Shown one piece after another: positions 23,826 to 34,745 of a stretch of 64,000 bases of DNA. Every line of letters starts with the position of its first letter. The first letter of the stretch is position 1. Source of the stretch: Nannobrachium achirus (lineage: Eukaryota; Chordata; Actinopteri; Myctophiformes; Myctophidae); assembly GCA_963921795.1 (NCBI GenBank), contig OY997649.1, positions 30,757,555-30,821,554 of the forward strand. The letters are read 5' to 3'. The position numbers and the translations under genes were made by a program. The notes beneath the pieces were generated by a model, which saw nothing but the letters and a program-made list of their open reading frames with translations, was not told where the DNA came from and searched no databases.

Positions 23826-24799
23826 TTTTCTTTTCTTTTTTTTTCAGAAAGTTTTGAATTGGAATCCTGAAAAGTTACATTTGTATTTAATTGTCTCCAC
23901 CAGCCGAAGGCATGGGGGAGAGTATGTTTTCCTCTCCGTCCGTGCGTCCGTGCGTCCGTCCGTCCGTGCGTCCGTCCGTCAGTGCGTCCTCGCAGTTTGT
24001 GAGCGCCAAATCTCAGTCGCCGTTGGCCCGGTCGCTGCCAAAGTGAGCACACACATTCCCTGGATGCCAATCTAGAACCTCTGCCCTAAATTTTTCAAAT
24101 GGGCCTTTTCTAGCGCCAACTAGTGGCCGATGTTTGCTAAACACATTTCTGTGCACTACTCTTACAGATTTTGTCCAAAAATTCTACAAATCGGTAGGCA
24201 ATATCTCGACAGTCATGTGATCGACACGGATCTGTCCGATTTTGCATATTCCATCCTGATTGGCTAAGATTGGCTTCCAAAGTTTGTGGGATTGAGCCGT
24301 TTTGAACAAAATGCCTCAAATCACAAACGCAAAGTGCAATTATCATGAAATCGCGCACACACGTTCCCACTAGGCCGAGGAAGAAATGCCACTTAATTTT
24401 TTTTTAATCAGCCTCATGGTGGCGCTATAACAGCCCGATTTGTGGTTTTACCTATAACTCCACCGATCAGTTTCAAACTTTGTAAGCGCACTCCCTAGAG
24501 GCTAAGGATAAACCTTTGCCCTGCATTTTTCACATCAGCCTTTTATAGCGCCACCTAGAGTTGTGCGGTTTTTCGGTGTTTCGGTTTGATACGGTGTTAT
24601 AAAATGTTGACGGTCTCGTAAGCCAAAAACGAAAACCGTCACGTGACATGTGCGCCACTGCCGCATTTGCCGTGTTTACGGAAGCAGCAGAAATCACTCC
24701 TGAAGGAGGAGAGGAGACACAGAGATAATAGTAGCAGCTGGACTGGAGGGAGACCTGGTCTCTAAAGAAATGCACGAGGCTTAGCTTGAAGCTAAACAC

Positions 24800-24868
24800 G
24801 GTGGATCTACAAGCTCACAACACGTTGCACGGTCGACGAGCCACAAGCTTGTAGATCAGCTATTTTTG
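24800..24868 (+). repeat. Hairpin cassette copy 12
   Basis: GGTGGATCTACAAGCTCACA, loop with GGTCGACG, then CCACAAGCTTGTAGATCAGC TATTTTTG. The outer left arm has been lost. Confidence 0.75.
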
Positions 24869-25164
24869 TATGCCTCTCGTCTCCTCCAAGGCTAAAGGAA
24901 CGGGGCTAAAGCGCTAGCATGCTAACGATTTAGCCACGTTCCTTCGGGAGGAAAAACAACAACAAACGTAGGCTAAAAGTAACAATTATGTGACGTCAGT
25001 GAATCGATGCAGAACGGCACGCGGCTGTATTCAAGCAAATTGTCTTATATTAATCTAAAAACTTTTAAGAAGTCTTCTACTCCATCAGTGTTTACTATGC
25101 AGTGTGTGCTGTGCGCTTGCCGCTTGACACAGCACCCAGTACAGCGGCGTCAATTCAGAAAAAG

Positions 25165-25246
25165 CTAAGGTATGGCAACATGACTGGTGTCTTGCATGCG
25201 CGCCCTCGCGCGTGTGCAAGACACCAGTCAGGTTGCCATACCTTAG
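25165..25246. repeat. Long near-perfect hairpin
   Basis: CTAAGGTATGGCAACATGAC on the left pairs with GTCAGGTTGCCATACCTTAG on the right, with only one mismatch in these 20 bp. The stem continues through TGGTGTCTTGCA into a GC-rich loop. It lies inside the hAT at 24556. Confidence 0.85.
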
Positions 25247-26880
25247 CAACGGGCACGATTACAGTAAATTTTATTATTTCCCCCTGTAGCCAAGGGTATG
25301 GCAGCTGCCATAGCTTGCCATACCCAATTGACACCTCTGACCCAGTACTGCAGCCAGGCAAATGCTTCAGCGTTTGTCAATCTGTGGGTCGAGACCCCAG
25401 AGAGGTCCCAAAATGATTTTGGGTGGTCCCCAAATGATTAACTTAATGTGCAACATTGTTTTCTCACTCAACTGTAAACAAAACAACAATAATATAATAA
25501 AATAATAGTTACCTATATTATCCCGCGGGGGAAATTCAGATATCGCAGCCCAACCCAGCTGCTTTTTTTTTTACATACAGTGTAGTGACAAGGACTTTTT
25601 TTAACCTATGACAAATTAAATTGACTTGGGCTATTTACAATTTATTTTAGTATAGCCCAATAGTATTTACTGCATTTTTGTGGGTAACTTTTGTATCTGC
25701 TTTATAAATAAAGCACTTTGATTTTTTATTTTTTTTATCACGTTAAAATCTATACGATTGTAAAACCGTGTAAAACCGTGTACCGGGGTTTTGGGGGGGG
25801 GCCTAAACCGAGGTTAAGAAAAAATGGAAACCGCACAACCCTAGCGCCACCTTTGGGCCGACTTAAGTAAAACACATTTTTGGATATTACTCCTTGAGAA
25901 TTTATCCAAAAATCATGCAAATCGGTACACAGTATCTCTATAGTCATGTGATCAAGTCCGATCCGTCTGATATTTCATATTCCATCCTGATTGGCTAATA
26001 TTAGCTTCCAAAGTTTGCAGGATTGCTCTGTTTTTGAACAAAATGCCTCAAATCATCAACGCAGCTTGCGATTACCGTGACATTTGCCAAACATATTCCC
26101 ACTAGGTCAAGGAACAAATGCTACCTTTTTAACATTGTCCTGTTATAGCGCCACCAGCAGGTAGACTTTAGCAAAACACATTTTTGGAACACAATGCTTG
26201 AAATCATGCATGCAGCGTCCGATTGCCATGAAAGATCTAAGGTGAAGAACATATGCCACCCTTTTTACATCGGCCTATTATACAGTAGCACCACCAGGAC
26301 GCACAGCCTGGTGGAGACCTGTGCTCGGAAGAGCACTGCTTCTAGTTTGAAATGCATTTATATGTTCTTATGTTAACTTTATGAAGTTACCGGTAAATAC
26401 AAATACATTGGACATAAAAGACTAGTAAAAGTCATTAAGCTACTAATATAGACTGAAGTAATTAAAGCGGGTCATGTTTGCATGTTTGGAATTGTAATAA
26501 TCAAATCAATAATATATCAGTATTCCAATATTAACCTGCATTAACTGAAGGTGGGGGCCACATGTGGCTCCCGGGGCGCCAGTTGCCCATGTATGACTTA
26601 GATAGTCAACCCAATATACCTCAGCACTTCACTAAGACCACCCCCTCAGACCATCCTGGTGACAGAGGCAACAAAGAACGTTGCCACGCTGGAGCTCACC
26701 ATGCCATGGGAAGAGCAGGTGGAGGAGGACTTTCAGAGGAAGAGGGAGGAGTACGAGGGCCTATAGCAGGGTTCCCCAATTAGTTTTCCCCAAGGGCCGA
26801 ATTATGTCTCGGGTACCAAGCCGAGGGCCACAACATTGCAGGGGGCGACGGTGGCGTTCTCACTACTCCAGCAACAGTTT

Positions 26881-27088
26881 TCGTCGTTGTTGGGTGAAAA
26901 TCTTGTATGTCCAAAACCGTTCATTTGAATTTATAAACAGCCGATCTACAAGCACACAACGCCTCACGGTGCGAGGCGTTGTGTGCTTGTAGATCTGCTG
27001 TTTTCACTACTTTTGTGCGACGGCCTTGTATGATTTGCGAAAGAGCGTACAAATTTGGAGATACGAGATTTCCAGCCGACAACGACGA
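26881..27088. mobile_element. Palindromic TCGTC-MITE, copy 3
   Basis: TCGTCGTTGTTGGGTGAAAA on the left and CAGCCGACAACGACGA on the right, with hairpin cassette copy 13 in the centre. It lies inside the 437-bp hAT. Confidence 0.82.
26934..27006 (-). repeat. Hairpin cassette copy 13
   Basis: CAGCCGATCTACAAGCACAC then AACGCCTC, loop, GAGGCGTTGTGTGCTTGTAG and ATCTGCTG. Nearly perfect over about 30 bp, with the single CGATC/AGATC mismatch; reversed orientation. Confidence 0.9.
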
Positions 27089-27619
27089 TATACTAGTGTT
27101 GTTGCTGCTCTTATACCACCATTATTACTGGGGTTAGTGGGGGCCAGACAGTAGCCCCCCGCGGGCCGCAAATGGCCCGCGGGCCGCCTATTGGGGAACC
27201 CTGGCCTATAGTCAGCGACTGCCACAGACAAGCCTGGAGGACAGGATGCTTGCAGAGTGGAGGTATAGGGTGCAGAGACTTTGCTGAACGGTCTCTCTGT
27301 AGGGCTTACACTGCACTCTGTATCGCAGGCAAGAACCCTCTTTAACAACACAGAGGCTGCAGAGAAAAGCTCTAGGTGGCTCAGGAGGAGTACGAGAGTG
27401 GATCTTTGGGAGAGTTCTGCTGGTGCTGTTCAGCAACAAAACAACACTCACCTGAGTGAGTGTCTTATGTTCAAATCAGCTGATGACCTCAGGTAACATC
27501 AGTGATGATGTGCCCGAGCTCTCTATCGCTTGTATATTTGACTACAAAATATACAGTATATATTACTAGTAAGACGCCTCAGGGCGACACGCGCCAATTC
27601 TTGGCCATCTGGTCAGTGA

Positions 27620-27895
27620 TGTATATCGGACCAGTTGCACCAGATATGGGCATTCCCAGATATGCACTTAATATTGATGACATCGGGACAGGGATCTCCA
27701 TATATGGCTATAAAACTGACAAGGACGTAATTAATTTGCAAGTGTGACTCTGGATGACTCTGGATCTCCATATATGGGCATAAAAGGGACAACAAGCCAG
27801 AGCGTAATGTCAGAGCGGCAAACCCGTTCTGTTAAGAGTAATTACCCTGACATCACAGTGACATCAGAGCATGATGTCAGAGCGACAAACCCATA
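27620..27895. repeat. CArG / TGACATCA repeat, copy 2
   Basis: It matches 8640-8905: CTCCATATATGGGCATAAAA G, GAGCGTAATGTCAGAGCGGC, CTGACATCACAGTGACATC and GAGCATGATGTCAGAGCG. Perfect CCATATATGG boxes lie at 27698-27707 and 27768-27777. Confidence 0.7.
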
Positions 27896-27899
27896 GAAC

Positions 27900-28068
27900 C
27901 ACCATTTAAAAAATATTTAAAATAGTGAAAATAGCCAATCTACAAGCACAAGTGTTATTGTAGATCTGCTATTTTCACTATTTTTGTGCGACAGTCTTGT
28001 ATGATGAAGCAGGTCTTTACTTTACGAAAAACTTGGAGATATGAAGTTTCTGCCCGACAGTGATGATG
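27900..28068. mobile_element. Palindromic TCGTC-MITE, copy 4 (left end lost)
   Basis: The right half GCGACAGTCTTGTATGATGA, ACTTGGAGATATGAAG and TTTCTGCCCGACAGTGATGA matches copy 5 at 35884-35984. The hairpin cassette copy 14 is central. The left terminus is replaced by AT-rich sequence. Confidence 0.7.
27922..27979 (-). repeat. Hairpin cassette copy 14
   Basis: ATAGTGAAAATAGCCAATCT, short loop, TGTAGATCTGCTATTTTCAC. Reversed orientation with a shortened loop. Confidence 0.85.
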
Positions 28069-28259
28069 TATATATATTAATTGTAGATATGTTGTGTATA
28101 TCCTGTGAATATATTCCATGCATTATTGATAGACTGTACAAACTGTAATTACAGTATTCATTCACATATGAATTAGCAATAGATGTACTATTCATTATAT
28201 TCACTGTTGATAAACTGTACTTATTTATTAATAGACTGTAACTATGTTAACTCATTCAG

Positions 28260-28442
28260 AGACTAGTGCCAGAATCTAAAGGATCTGTATATATGGTCTT
28301 ATCGGTTGGAATGGCAATTCTGGACACCACATCTCCGAACGACTCAGCGGCGGGCGCAGCACTCCCCTGAGTGAATTCGATCGATCCCATATATGCACAT
28401 GACCATATATGGGCATAGTGGTCGAATCTGTGGCACTAGTCA
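28260..28442. mobile_element. Candidate small TIR element with a CArG box
   Basis: GACTAGTGCCAGAATC at 28260 faces TCTGTGGCACTAGTC at about 28428-28442. It contains CCATATATGG at 28403-28412. No target duplication was found, so the call rests on the inverted ends only. Confidence 0.4.
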
Positions 28443-30263
28443 ACTGGTTCTCCATATAGGATTATCGGGTTTGTCAATGGTCCCTGTATCCTTTTACTTT
28501 AGGTTTCTCTTTATTGCTATTCATTTATTGATTCACTGTGACAAGTTGGGAAAAAAGATAATCTGAGTGTGAGTTTATGTGGCCAATGGACGAGAAAATA
28601 GGGTTGCCTTGCAAACAGTAGCTGATGTTCATTTTAATGTGAATAGAATTTATCCACTCATCAATAGTGATAATTATCAGTAGCTGTGTGAAATCAATAA
28701 GTAAATTACCATGGCGATAGGGTTCTCATCAGTGTAGCTAACAATAAAATAAGATAATAATAAGATAAAGATTTTGCATGCATAAATAACTTAAAGAAGC
28801 ACTTCACACATTTTCAACCTTACCTTCATACAGCATAATTGGTCCTGAGCAATGCTCATTGTAAGGTGGCACCATGTTCGACTTATTCACTGCGTCTTAT
28901 GGCCTATGTACCTGCCTACCAATGACATCATCAATGAGGATTCATCTAATAGAAACTATAGCCATTCTCTTCCTGGAAAGTTAGAAAGATGAAACAGAAG
29001 TTGTTCTTTGGTGGTCTGGCCTTGGAACAACTTGCCAGTAAGAAGTGGATAATGTGGCCAGAAAAAGCGAAGACTGGAACTTGACTCTAGACAAGCGGAT
29101 GAAGATGGATGGATGTTAATGTTTGAAAGGATCAAACCTGCCTACCGATGATGTCACTGGTAGAGACACGGACTGAGTAGGCGGAAATGGTGGTGTCTTA
29201 TGAGCGTTAGTGAGGAGCAACATTATTGCAGCAATACAGATTTGCCTATCAAGAAAAGCTCCCAATGCTGGACTGTAAGGAGGGTTTAAACATTGGTGGC
29301 CGGAGTGTATTTAGTACTCATCTTTACCAATAATTATATTTGGGCTATAATGCTGGTGGGTAAAGTAAATGTTAAATTAAGATAATACCTATTAATAGAA
29401 GAAAGTGTCGGCCTCCACTCCTGCTAACTCATTAACACAAGTGGGATCAGGCACTTTACATCACAACATTTCTTGACACCTTCTTGTTTGTGAGCAAGAA
29501 AATCAAATTCCATCAGCCATTCAAAACAACCATGGCAATTTGAGAGCCAGGTGGGAAATATACGGTGTGTGCCGTTCCCTGTGGCTCCTTCCTAACGAGA
29601 GCAGTGCTCTCCTCTAAACCCAGCTTGATCTACATAACCATCTGTAAACCGTCGCTGTTTGGGGAACGGTTTTGTATGCCTTAGCCAAATGCTGTTGGTT
29701 TTTCCTGATCTCCATATTGATTTATGTCCAGGGCGAGTAGGTTAATTAAATGTGAATAGCGTGGCAGAAACATTACGTCCAGCACAGAGGAAAGAGGGGA
29801 GTGGAGTCACTCTCTTTTTGATGCTGCAACGGCAATCAATACAAAATAACTAGGGAGTAGCTGTCATCGCACGGCTAACGGATGGGTTGGAGGATGATGT
29901 GCAGCAGAATTAAGCAGCTGGCACAAGACACCAGAGTTCTATTTGAGGTTTTGTGGTGCATTTGTAATGAGAGGGCTCCGTTGATGGATTAACAAAGCGA
30001 CGAGTTTTCCCCCAAAAGTTTCTCTCTCACTCTTTCGTGTTACCTGAGTCCTGAGGCAAACTGCAGAGCAGAGTGCATAAGATTCCAAAAATGTGTAGTG
30101 AATAATCTAACATGGCTAAAATAGAGTTTGGAGTTACAATGGGTTTGTATAGGCCTACAGTAGGAAGGGGGCGTGTCTGCTCAAATTAATATGAAACTTC
30201 TAATATTGAATCGAGCAACTTAAAAACTGTCTGGGGTATTCACAAAAGCCTGAGTAGAGTAGA
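28443..30263. other. Repeat-poor unassigned stretch
   Basis: GACAAGCGGATGAAGATGG then ATGGATG near 29090-29112 resembles the 3' tail of a fish LINE. From about 29400 to 30060 no transposon words are visible. This is the best candidate in the window for conserved non-coding host sequence, though I cannot test conservation. Confidence 0.35.
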
Positions 30264-30280
30264 CCCCCCCCCCCCCCCCC
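30264..30280. repeat. Poly-C tract (17 nt)
   Basis: Uninterrupted run of cytosines. Confidence 0.97.
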
Positions 30281-30424
30281 TTAAAAATCACAAATATTGT
30301 CCAGGAACCCTCAAATGGCACTACATTAGCATAAAAACAGGCAGCAGCATATAGACACTAGAAGAGAAAATTTCTAAGAAATTTTAAGTGTGCCTGCAGC
30401 TCGCTAAGTCTGTGCAACCTTGTG

Positions 30425-30582
30425 TAGCGGTTGGTGTTAGCATTAGCGTTATTTCATTTGACGCAACCCGCGTGTCTGTTTGACAAACGGTTCACGAGAT
30501 CAAGGGTCACTTCCTGTTTGGTGAGGGGCACTTCCTGTTTGGCGAAATAGGCCCCAATTAAGGTCATGGACGATTAATGAAT
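30425..30582. repeat. Fragment of the CTGCAAGCAG repeat family
   Basis: ACAAACGGTTCACGAGATCA, then CACTTCCTGTTTGGTGAGGG and GGCACTTCCTGTTTGG. This matches 31275-31340 inside the next element. Confidence 0.6.
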
Positions 30583-30739
30583 TAAAGCTGCAAGCAGCGA
30601 TGACCAGGCCCTCGCAGCTCTACCCACGTCACAAGGCCAGCAGCCAATCAGAAACCAAACAGGAAGTCAGCCATTTCGACTAATTAGTGGCGTTTTGGAG
30701 CATTTTTGGCCGTTATCACGGGTCGCACTTTAACGACAG

Positions 30740-31247
30740 TTTTTTGAGAAAAAAATGTTTTGTGAGAAAAAAAATTTGAGAAAAAAACTTTTTTGAGAAA
30801 AAGAAATTTTGAAAAAAAAATTGTGAGAAAAAAAAATCTTGAGAAAAAAAAATGTGAGAAAAAAAAAATGTTGAGAAAAAAAATTTTTTGAGAAAACAAT
30901 TTTGAGAAAAAAAAATTTTGAGAAAAAAAAATTTTGAGAAAAAAAAAATTGAGAAAAAAAATTTTTGAGAAAAAAAAAAATTGAGAAAAAAATGTTGAGA
31001 AAAAACATTTTTTGAGAAAAAAAAATTTTTGAGAAAAAAAATTGAGAAAAAAAATTTGAGAAAAAAAAATTTGAGAAAAAAAAATTTTTGAGAAAAAAAA
31101 AATTGAGAAAAAAAATTTGAGAAAAAAAAAATTTGAGAAAAAAAAATTTGAGAAAAAAAATTTGAGAAAAAAAAAATTTGAGAAAAAAAAATTTGAGAAA
31201 AAAAAATTGAGAAAAAAAAAATTGAGAAAAAAAAAATTGAGAAAAAA
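30740..31247. repeat. Purine-rich GAGAAAAAAA(TTT) tract, ~510 bp
   Basis: Thirty or more units of GAGAAAAAAA with short T runs. Minus-strand frames of 180-192 codons read as phenylalanine/serine/glutamine repeats and are not genes. Confidence 0.95.
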
Positions 31248-31483
31248 AGAAAAGGTATGACACCAGCCGCAAGTCTGTACGACAAACGGTTCATGAGTTA
31301 TAGAGGCACTTCCTGTTTGGTGAAGGGCACTTCCTGTTAAAGAGGGGGCGAGGCTTAATCAATTACAGCTCATCCCTATTGGTCGGAAAAAGACCAAAGT
31401 TGTGTGAGCATTTTACATTTTAAATGACGTTGCTAGGCAAAAGTATGGCAGAGTTATGTGGCGCCAAAGTTTCTGGGTTTTTT

Positions 31484-31835
31484 TCGGAGTCCCCCATTCA
31501 AAGTCAATGGAGTTTTTGGGCGTTGTTTTTTGCGAATTACATCGCAATCGGAAAGCGGATCGGAAAGAAAAGTAATAGCACACCATTCCCGGCCGAGCCG
31601 CACATTTTGATGTATATATTGCGGGGGTGGCGTAAATCGTGCGGCAGTTATTACGTGCCGAAGTTTCCCCCATTCTAAGTCAATGGGGTGTTTTGGCGTC
31701 GTTTTTTGCGAATTACGTCGCAATGGTAACGCGGATCGGAAAGAAAAGTAATAGCACACCATTCCCGGCCGAGCCGCACGTTTTGATGTATATATTGCGG
31801 CGGTGGCGTAAATTGTGCGGCAGTTATTACGTGCA
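31484..31835. repeat. 176-bp tandem duplication
   Basis: TGCGAATTACATCGCAATC at 31531 and TGCGAATTACGTCGCAATG at 31707 are in register, followed by shared GGAAAGAAAAGTAATAGCAC and CCGGCCGAGCCGCAC. Two copies, a few per cent apart. Confidence 0.9.
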
Positions 31836-31917
31836 GAAATTCGTGGCGAAAGACTTAATTAATTAAGTATGGCGGATTACAATAAGTGTTTTGCTATTGC
31901 ATAGCAGGCACACTTAA

Positions 31918-33774
31918 TAATGATCTGCTCAATTTAACATTACTTAACATTACTTAATACGAGTACTCACAAAGCGTTGTGTCTACCTTTATGCTTATAA
32001 AAGGTTCACTGAAACATCCAATTCCTTTTAAAACATTAACACTAAATGATGGAGCTCAAACAGAATTATAAAAAATAAAACAAAAAATCAAGTGAACAGA
32101 GGATATTGTAGCGTCCGTGTTACATTCCAGTATACTATTAGCATTTAGGCACCTTTTGAAAGTAGCAGAAACAGTAATGGTACTGCACTGTAGGCCTACG
32201 CACTTCCCGTTATGCCTCTTTAGGAGACCAAAAGTATAGGTCTCAGTCTATGAATTCCAATGGGAAAAGTGAACGTGAGCACAGCTTCTTAGCGATTCTT
32301 CACTGAACACAATTTTTGACCTATTCTTCACAAGCCTTCCGAACATTCTGACACTAAAATGTATTTTTTCAGGGAGATAATCAGGAGATTATCAACTTTA
32401 TTACCTTTCTCTGTCCCAACAGCACACTCTTGCATTATCTCGCGTTATCTAAAGTGAGATTTGACATTAGAGGGTGTATCATGTAGCTGAAACATTTGCT
32501 GTCCTCTTTGTTTTGCACTATGGATTACAATTTATTTGTGTCCTAAATTGCAACTACTCGGCAAAAAAATAAGCTTACAGAAATATAAACAAAGAGAATA
32601 AAGTACAGGAATAAAGCAGGAAAGCAGAAATGATGTACAGATGTCTCCCTGTTCAGAAGCAGGTTGTAAGCTATTGCAGGGCTTACAACATCAAAATATC
32701 TGCTGAGTGTATCAAGCAATGTGGGCTCTGACAGATCAATGGGAATCTGACTCTGTGAAATTCAAGCATGGCTTTACCATTGCCCTAAGCAGTCTGCGAT
32801 TTAAACAGGGCAGACAGTGAAGGATATAGATGTTGAAAGGGAACCTTAGCTCTAAGCTGTCTTACATCTCTCTACATATTCTGAGACAAGGAAGAGATGA
32901 GTGGACACTTCCGCTTAAGTACGACGCATCAGATCAAGCTAAATGTTGCGGCTTAGGAAGGAAATCTTCCAACTCATGTTTCATTCTACTGAGGGAGACA
33001 TTCCTCAAGAGTGACATTTCAAAACGATATATACCTATTATAGAGGAAAACTATGAAATTAAATTCATCACTCAATATCTCCAATTCTCCAATATTCTGT
33101 TTCTTACAGTGCAGTACAGTACAGTTTAATCACCCAAGGCGCTATTAAAGTGAGCAAATATTGCGAAATTGTGACAATGGTCTGTTTTAATTAAATGCTG
33201 TCAAATATTTTGTAACAGCAACAGGTTTCCCTTGACTTCAACTGGTGCTTTATCTCATTTCGGAAATAAATTATTTTTGCTTCCTCAGGGCTCAACAGGC
33301 AATGTTATCTAGTCTCCATTAAATGTCGTTCAAATAGAATTGTCAAATGCTGTTTATTTTAACATACTTCTGTAGATGCCACATTGGTGGGGGTTGTTAT
33401 ATGGGTGTATAATTCTATATCATAGGGAACAATTAAAAACTGAAACATTTCTGGGATGGAAAACATATTTTTCTTGCATGGTAAATACCACCCATCTGCT
33501 TCACCAAACAGCGTGAACCAAAATGTTAAAGATTTCTTGCTGTGTGAATTAGCCGGAGTTCCCTTTTCATGCAGTTCCATGCAGAGAGAGACTCCTTCTT
33601 CCAAGGAAACCTGGCACATACAACCTCAAAGGTTTCCCTTTCAAATGTTCACTTTACAGGATGAATTTCCAGACTTGGGTGAAATCCCGCACTGTAACTC
33701 AAACAGTCGGAGCTGACAATTTGACAGGAGAACTCTAACCTTGCCTCTGGGGTGTGCGGATCCAGGGACACATA
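31918..33774. other. Repeat-poor unassigned stretch
   Basis: No coding domain, RNA gene or transposon end was recognised. Frames of 86-99 codons occur here without detectable features. Confidence 0.45.
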
Positions 33775-33909
33775 CTGTAGCGCACTGGTTCCCAAGCACT
33801 GGGTCGGGACCCATTTTCATGAATAAAAAAAAAAAAAAAGTAATTTCATTAATAAATGAATAAAAATGTCAAAGAAATTCCATAAATTAGAAAAAAATGT
33901 TTAAGAAGT

Positions 33910-33948
33910 AGTGAAAATAGCCGATCTACAAGCACACAACATGGCGTG
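33910..33948 (-). repeat. Hairpin cassette, left arm only (copy 15)
   Basis: GTGAAAATAGCCGATCTACA then AGCACACAACATGGCGTGAG. The right arm is lost. Confidence 0.75.
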
Positions 33949-33989
33949 AGGTGACAGGTGGGTCCCGGGCAAACGTCTCATTTCACTTT

Positions 33990-34253
33990 TCACTCCCCTT
34001 CCCTCGACGACCACACTGACATGAAGCTAGATAGCACTTTTTTTAGGTTTTAGAAGTTTTTTACTCATTAGGTGCGTGGTCCACATATGTTATTATCATT
34101 TTTTCTAGATTGCTATTCCTATGCATTTGTAGTATTGTTGATGTACTGACATATTATGTAGCTTACTATATTGATGTATACCTGCTTATTGTAAGTCGCT
34201 TCGGATTAAAAGCGTCTGCTAAATGCCTAAACTGTAAACTGTAAACTGTAACT
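33990..34253 (+). repeat. L2-type LINE 3' tail
   Basis: The fragment ends TATTGTAAGTCGCTTCGGAT then TAAAAGCGTCTGCTAAATGC and (CTAAACTGTAAACTGTAA). This is the conserved L2-like 3' tail with its short terminal repeat. Other tails of this type are at 45805 (minus) and 47770. Confidence 0.7.
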
Positions 34254-34296
34254 TTTGGGTCTCGAGCTAAAAGGTTTGGGAACCACTGCTGTAGTG

Positions 34297-34745
34297 CACT
34301 GTTTCCAATCTGGCTAGCCATCGTAAATAAAAGTGGAAAACAGCGCCCTCTCTGTTTTGTTCCTTTAACGTTGCACTACATCTATTCTTGAGAGATAATT
34401 CACCCTTTGTCAAGTCCCGCCCATTGTCCTGCCCCTCTCCACACCCATTGGTTGCTGTGTCGTGGTGGGACATTCAGTGGGACATTCCATCCACTGCCAT
34501 GTTAATTCAGTTGCTTCATATTGTTATTCTGTGTGCTCAATTCTAATTTCAAACTTTGTTTCAGTCAATTGGAGTTGCTCAGTGGCAGCATAGTGAATCA
34601 GCATGTTTTTAAATGTTTTTATTCCTCCAAAAAATATGTTTTAGCTAATTCAACATAAAAAAGGCGGAACCAGGGCGGGACAAGGCAGATAGAGCCTGCT
34701 GGTTGGTCAGTCAGGGACCAACCAGGAGGCTAACAAAGGGTGAAT
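34297..34745. other. Unassigned sequence
   Basis: Nothing supported. GGGTGAATTG near 34738 and AATTCACCCTTTG near 34398 are a local inverted pair. Confidence 0.4.

Larger units (their letters stand above)
24556..25843. mobile_element. hAT element inside HINE copy 2 (1,288 bp)
   Basis: Inverted ends TAGAGTTGTGCGGTTTTTCG and AACCGCACAACCCTA, between perfect 8-bp repeats GCGCCACC (24548-24555, 25844-25851). HINE copy 1 supplies the empty site. The interior holds hairpin cassette copy 12, a long hairpin at 25165-25246, and a fragment of the CAGTGGTTCTCAACC hAT family at 25366-25450. Confidence 0.93.
23892..26345 (+). mobile_element. HINE copy 2, split by a hAT
   Basis: Same start (TGTCTCCACCAG), CCGT/GCGT tract (23936-23990), body, sub-terminal CTGGTGGAGAC, hairpin GTGCTCGGAAGAGCAC (26321-26336) and CTAG end as copy 1. 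Similarity to copy 1 is high across the body. The hAT at 24556-25843 interrupts it at GCGCCACC; copy 1 has the same site uninterrupted near 22681. Confidence 0.78.
23665..26595. mobile_element. hAT element holding a HINE (2.9 kb)
   Basis: The left end CAGGGGTGGGCACCTTTGAT and worn right end GCGCCAGTTGCCCATGTATG are inverted. Flanking 8-mers GCTTAGAT (23657-23664) and ACTTAGAT (26596-26603) differ at one base. It contains hairpin cassette copy 11 and the HINE at 23892-26345, itself split by another hAT. Without insertions it is only a few hundred bp. Confidence 0.75.
26767..27203. mobile_element. hAT element (437 bp) holding a TCGTC-MITE
   Basis: The ends CAGGGTTCCCCAA and TTGGGGAACCCTG are perfect inverted repeats. 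Perfect 8-bp repeats GCCTATAG flank it (26759-26766, 27204-27211). It is inserted in the retroelement coding relic. TSD form nnnTAnnn fits Buster-type hATs. Confidence 0.95.
23440..27480 (+). pseudogene. Retroelement C-terminal coding relic, split by two hATs
   Basis: Three plus-strand pieces line up with a retroelement C-terminal region common in fish and cnidarian genomes. Piece one (23455-23664) reads RHDQVLTSTTIAESI. Piece two (26604-26760) contains TKNVATLELTMPWEEQVEED followed by FQRKREEYEGL, which fits the family phrase LELTVPWED. Piece three (27212-27480) has GCRDFAERSLCRAYTALCI, then in another frame TEAAEKSSRWL. The breaks are a hAT at 23665-26595, a hAT at 26767-27203 and several frameshifts or stops. 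The order and spacing of the pieces are as expected for one ancestral frame. It is dead. The retroelement clade is not certain, as I rely on remembered family phrases. Confidence 0.65.
30583..31917 (+). mobile_element. HINE-like element of the CTGCAAGCAGCGATG family
   Basis: It begins AAAGCTGCAAGCAGCGATGA and ends TTGCTATTGCATAGCAGGCA CACTTAATAA, which includes a small terminal hairpin. These start and end phrases recur widely in fish genomes as I remember them; the class is likely Helentron-related. The body holds the purine tract (30740-31247) and a 176-bp tandem duplication. No protein is encoded. Confidence 0.5.
33783..34288. mobile_element. hAT element (506 bp) holding an L2-like tail
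   Basis: CACTGGTTCCCAAGCACTGG on the left and GGTTTGGGAACCACTG on the right. Flanking 8-mers CTGTAGCG (33775-33782) and CTGTAGTG (34289-34296) differ at one base. It contains a hairpin half (copy 15), broken where an L2-type 3' fragment begins. Confidence 0.82.

Noticed and set aside
30716-31294. 192-codon minus-strand frame rich in Phe and Ser
   Set aside because: It is the complement of the GAGAAAAAAA tract; overlapping frames give the same low-complexity protein.
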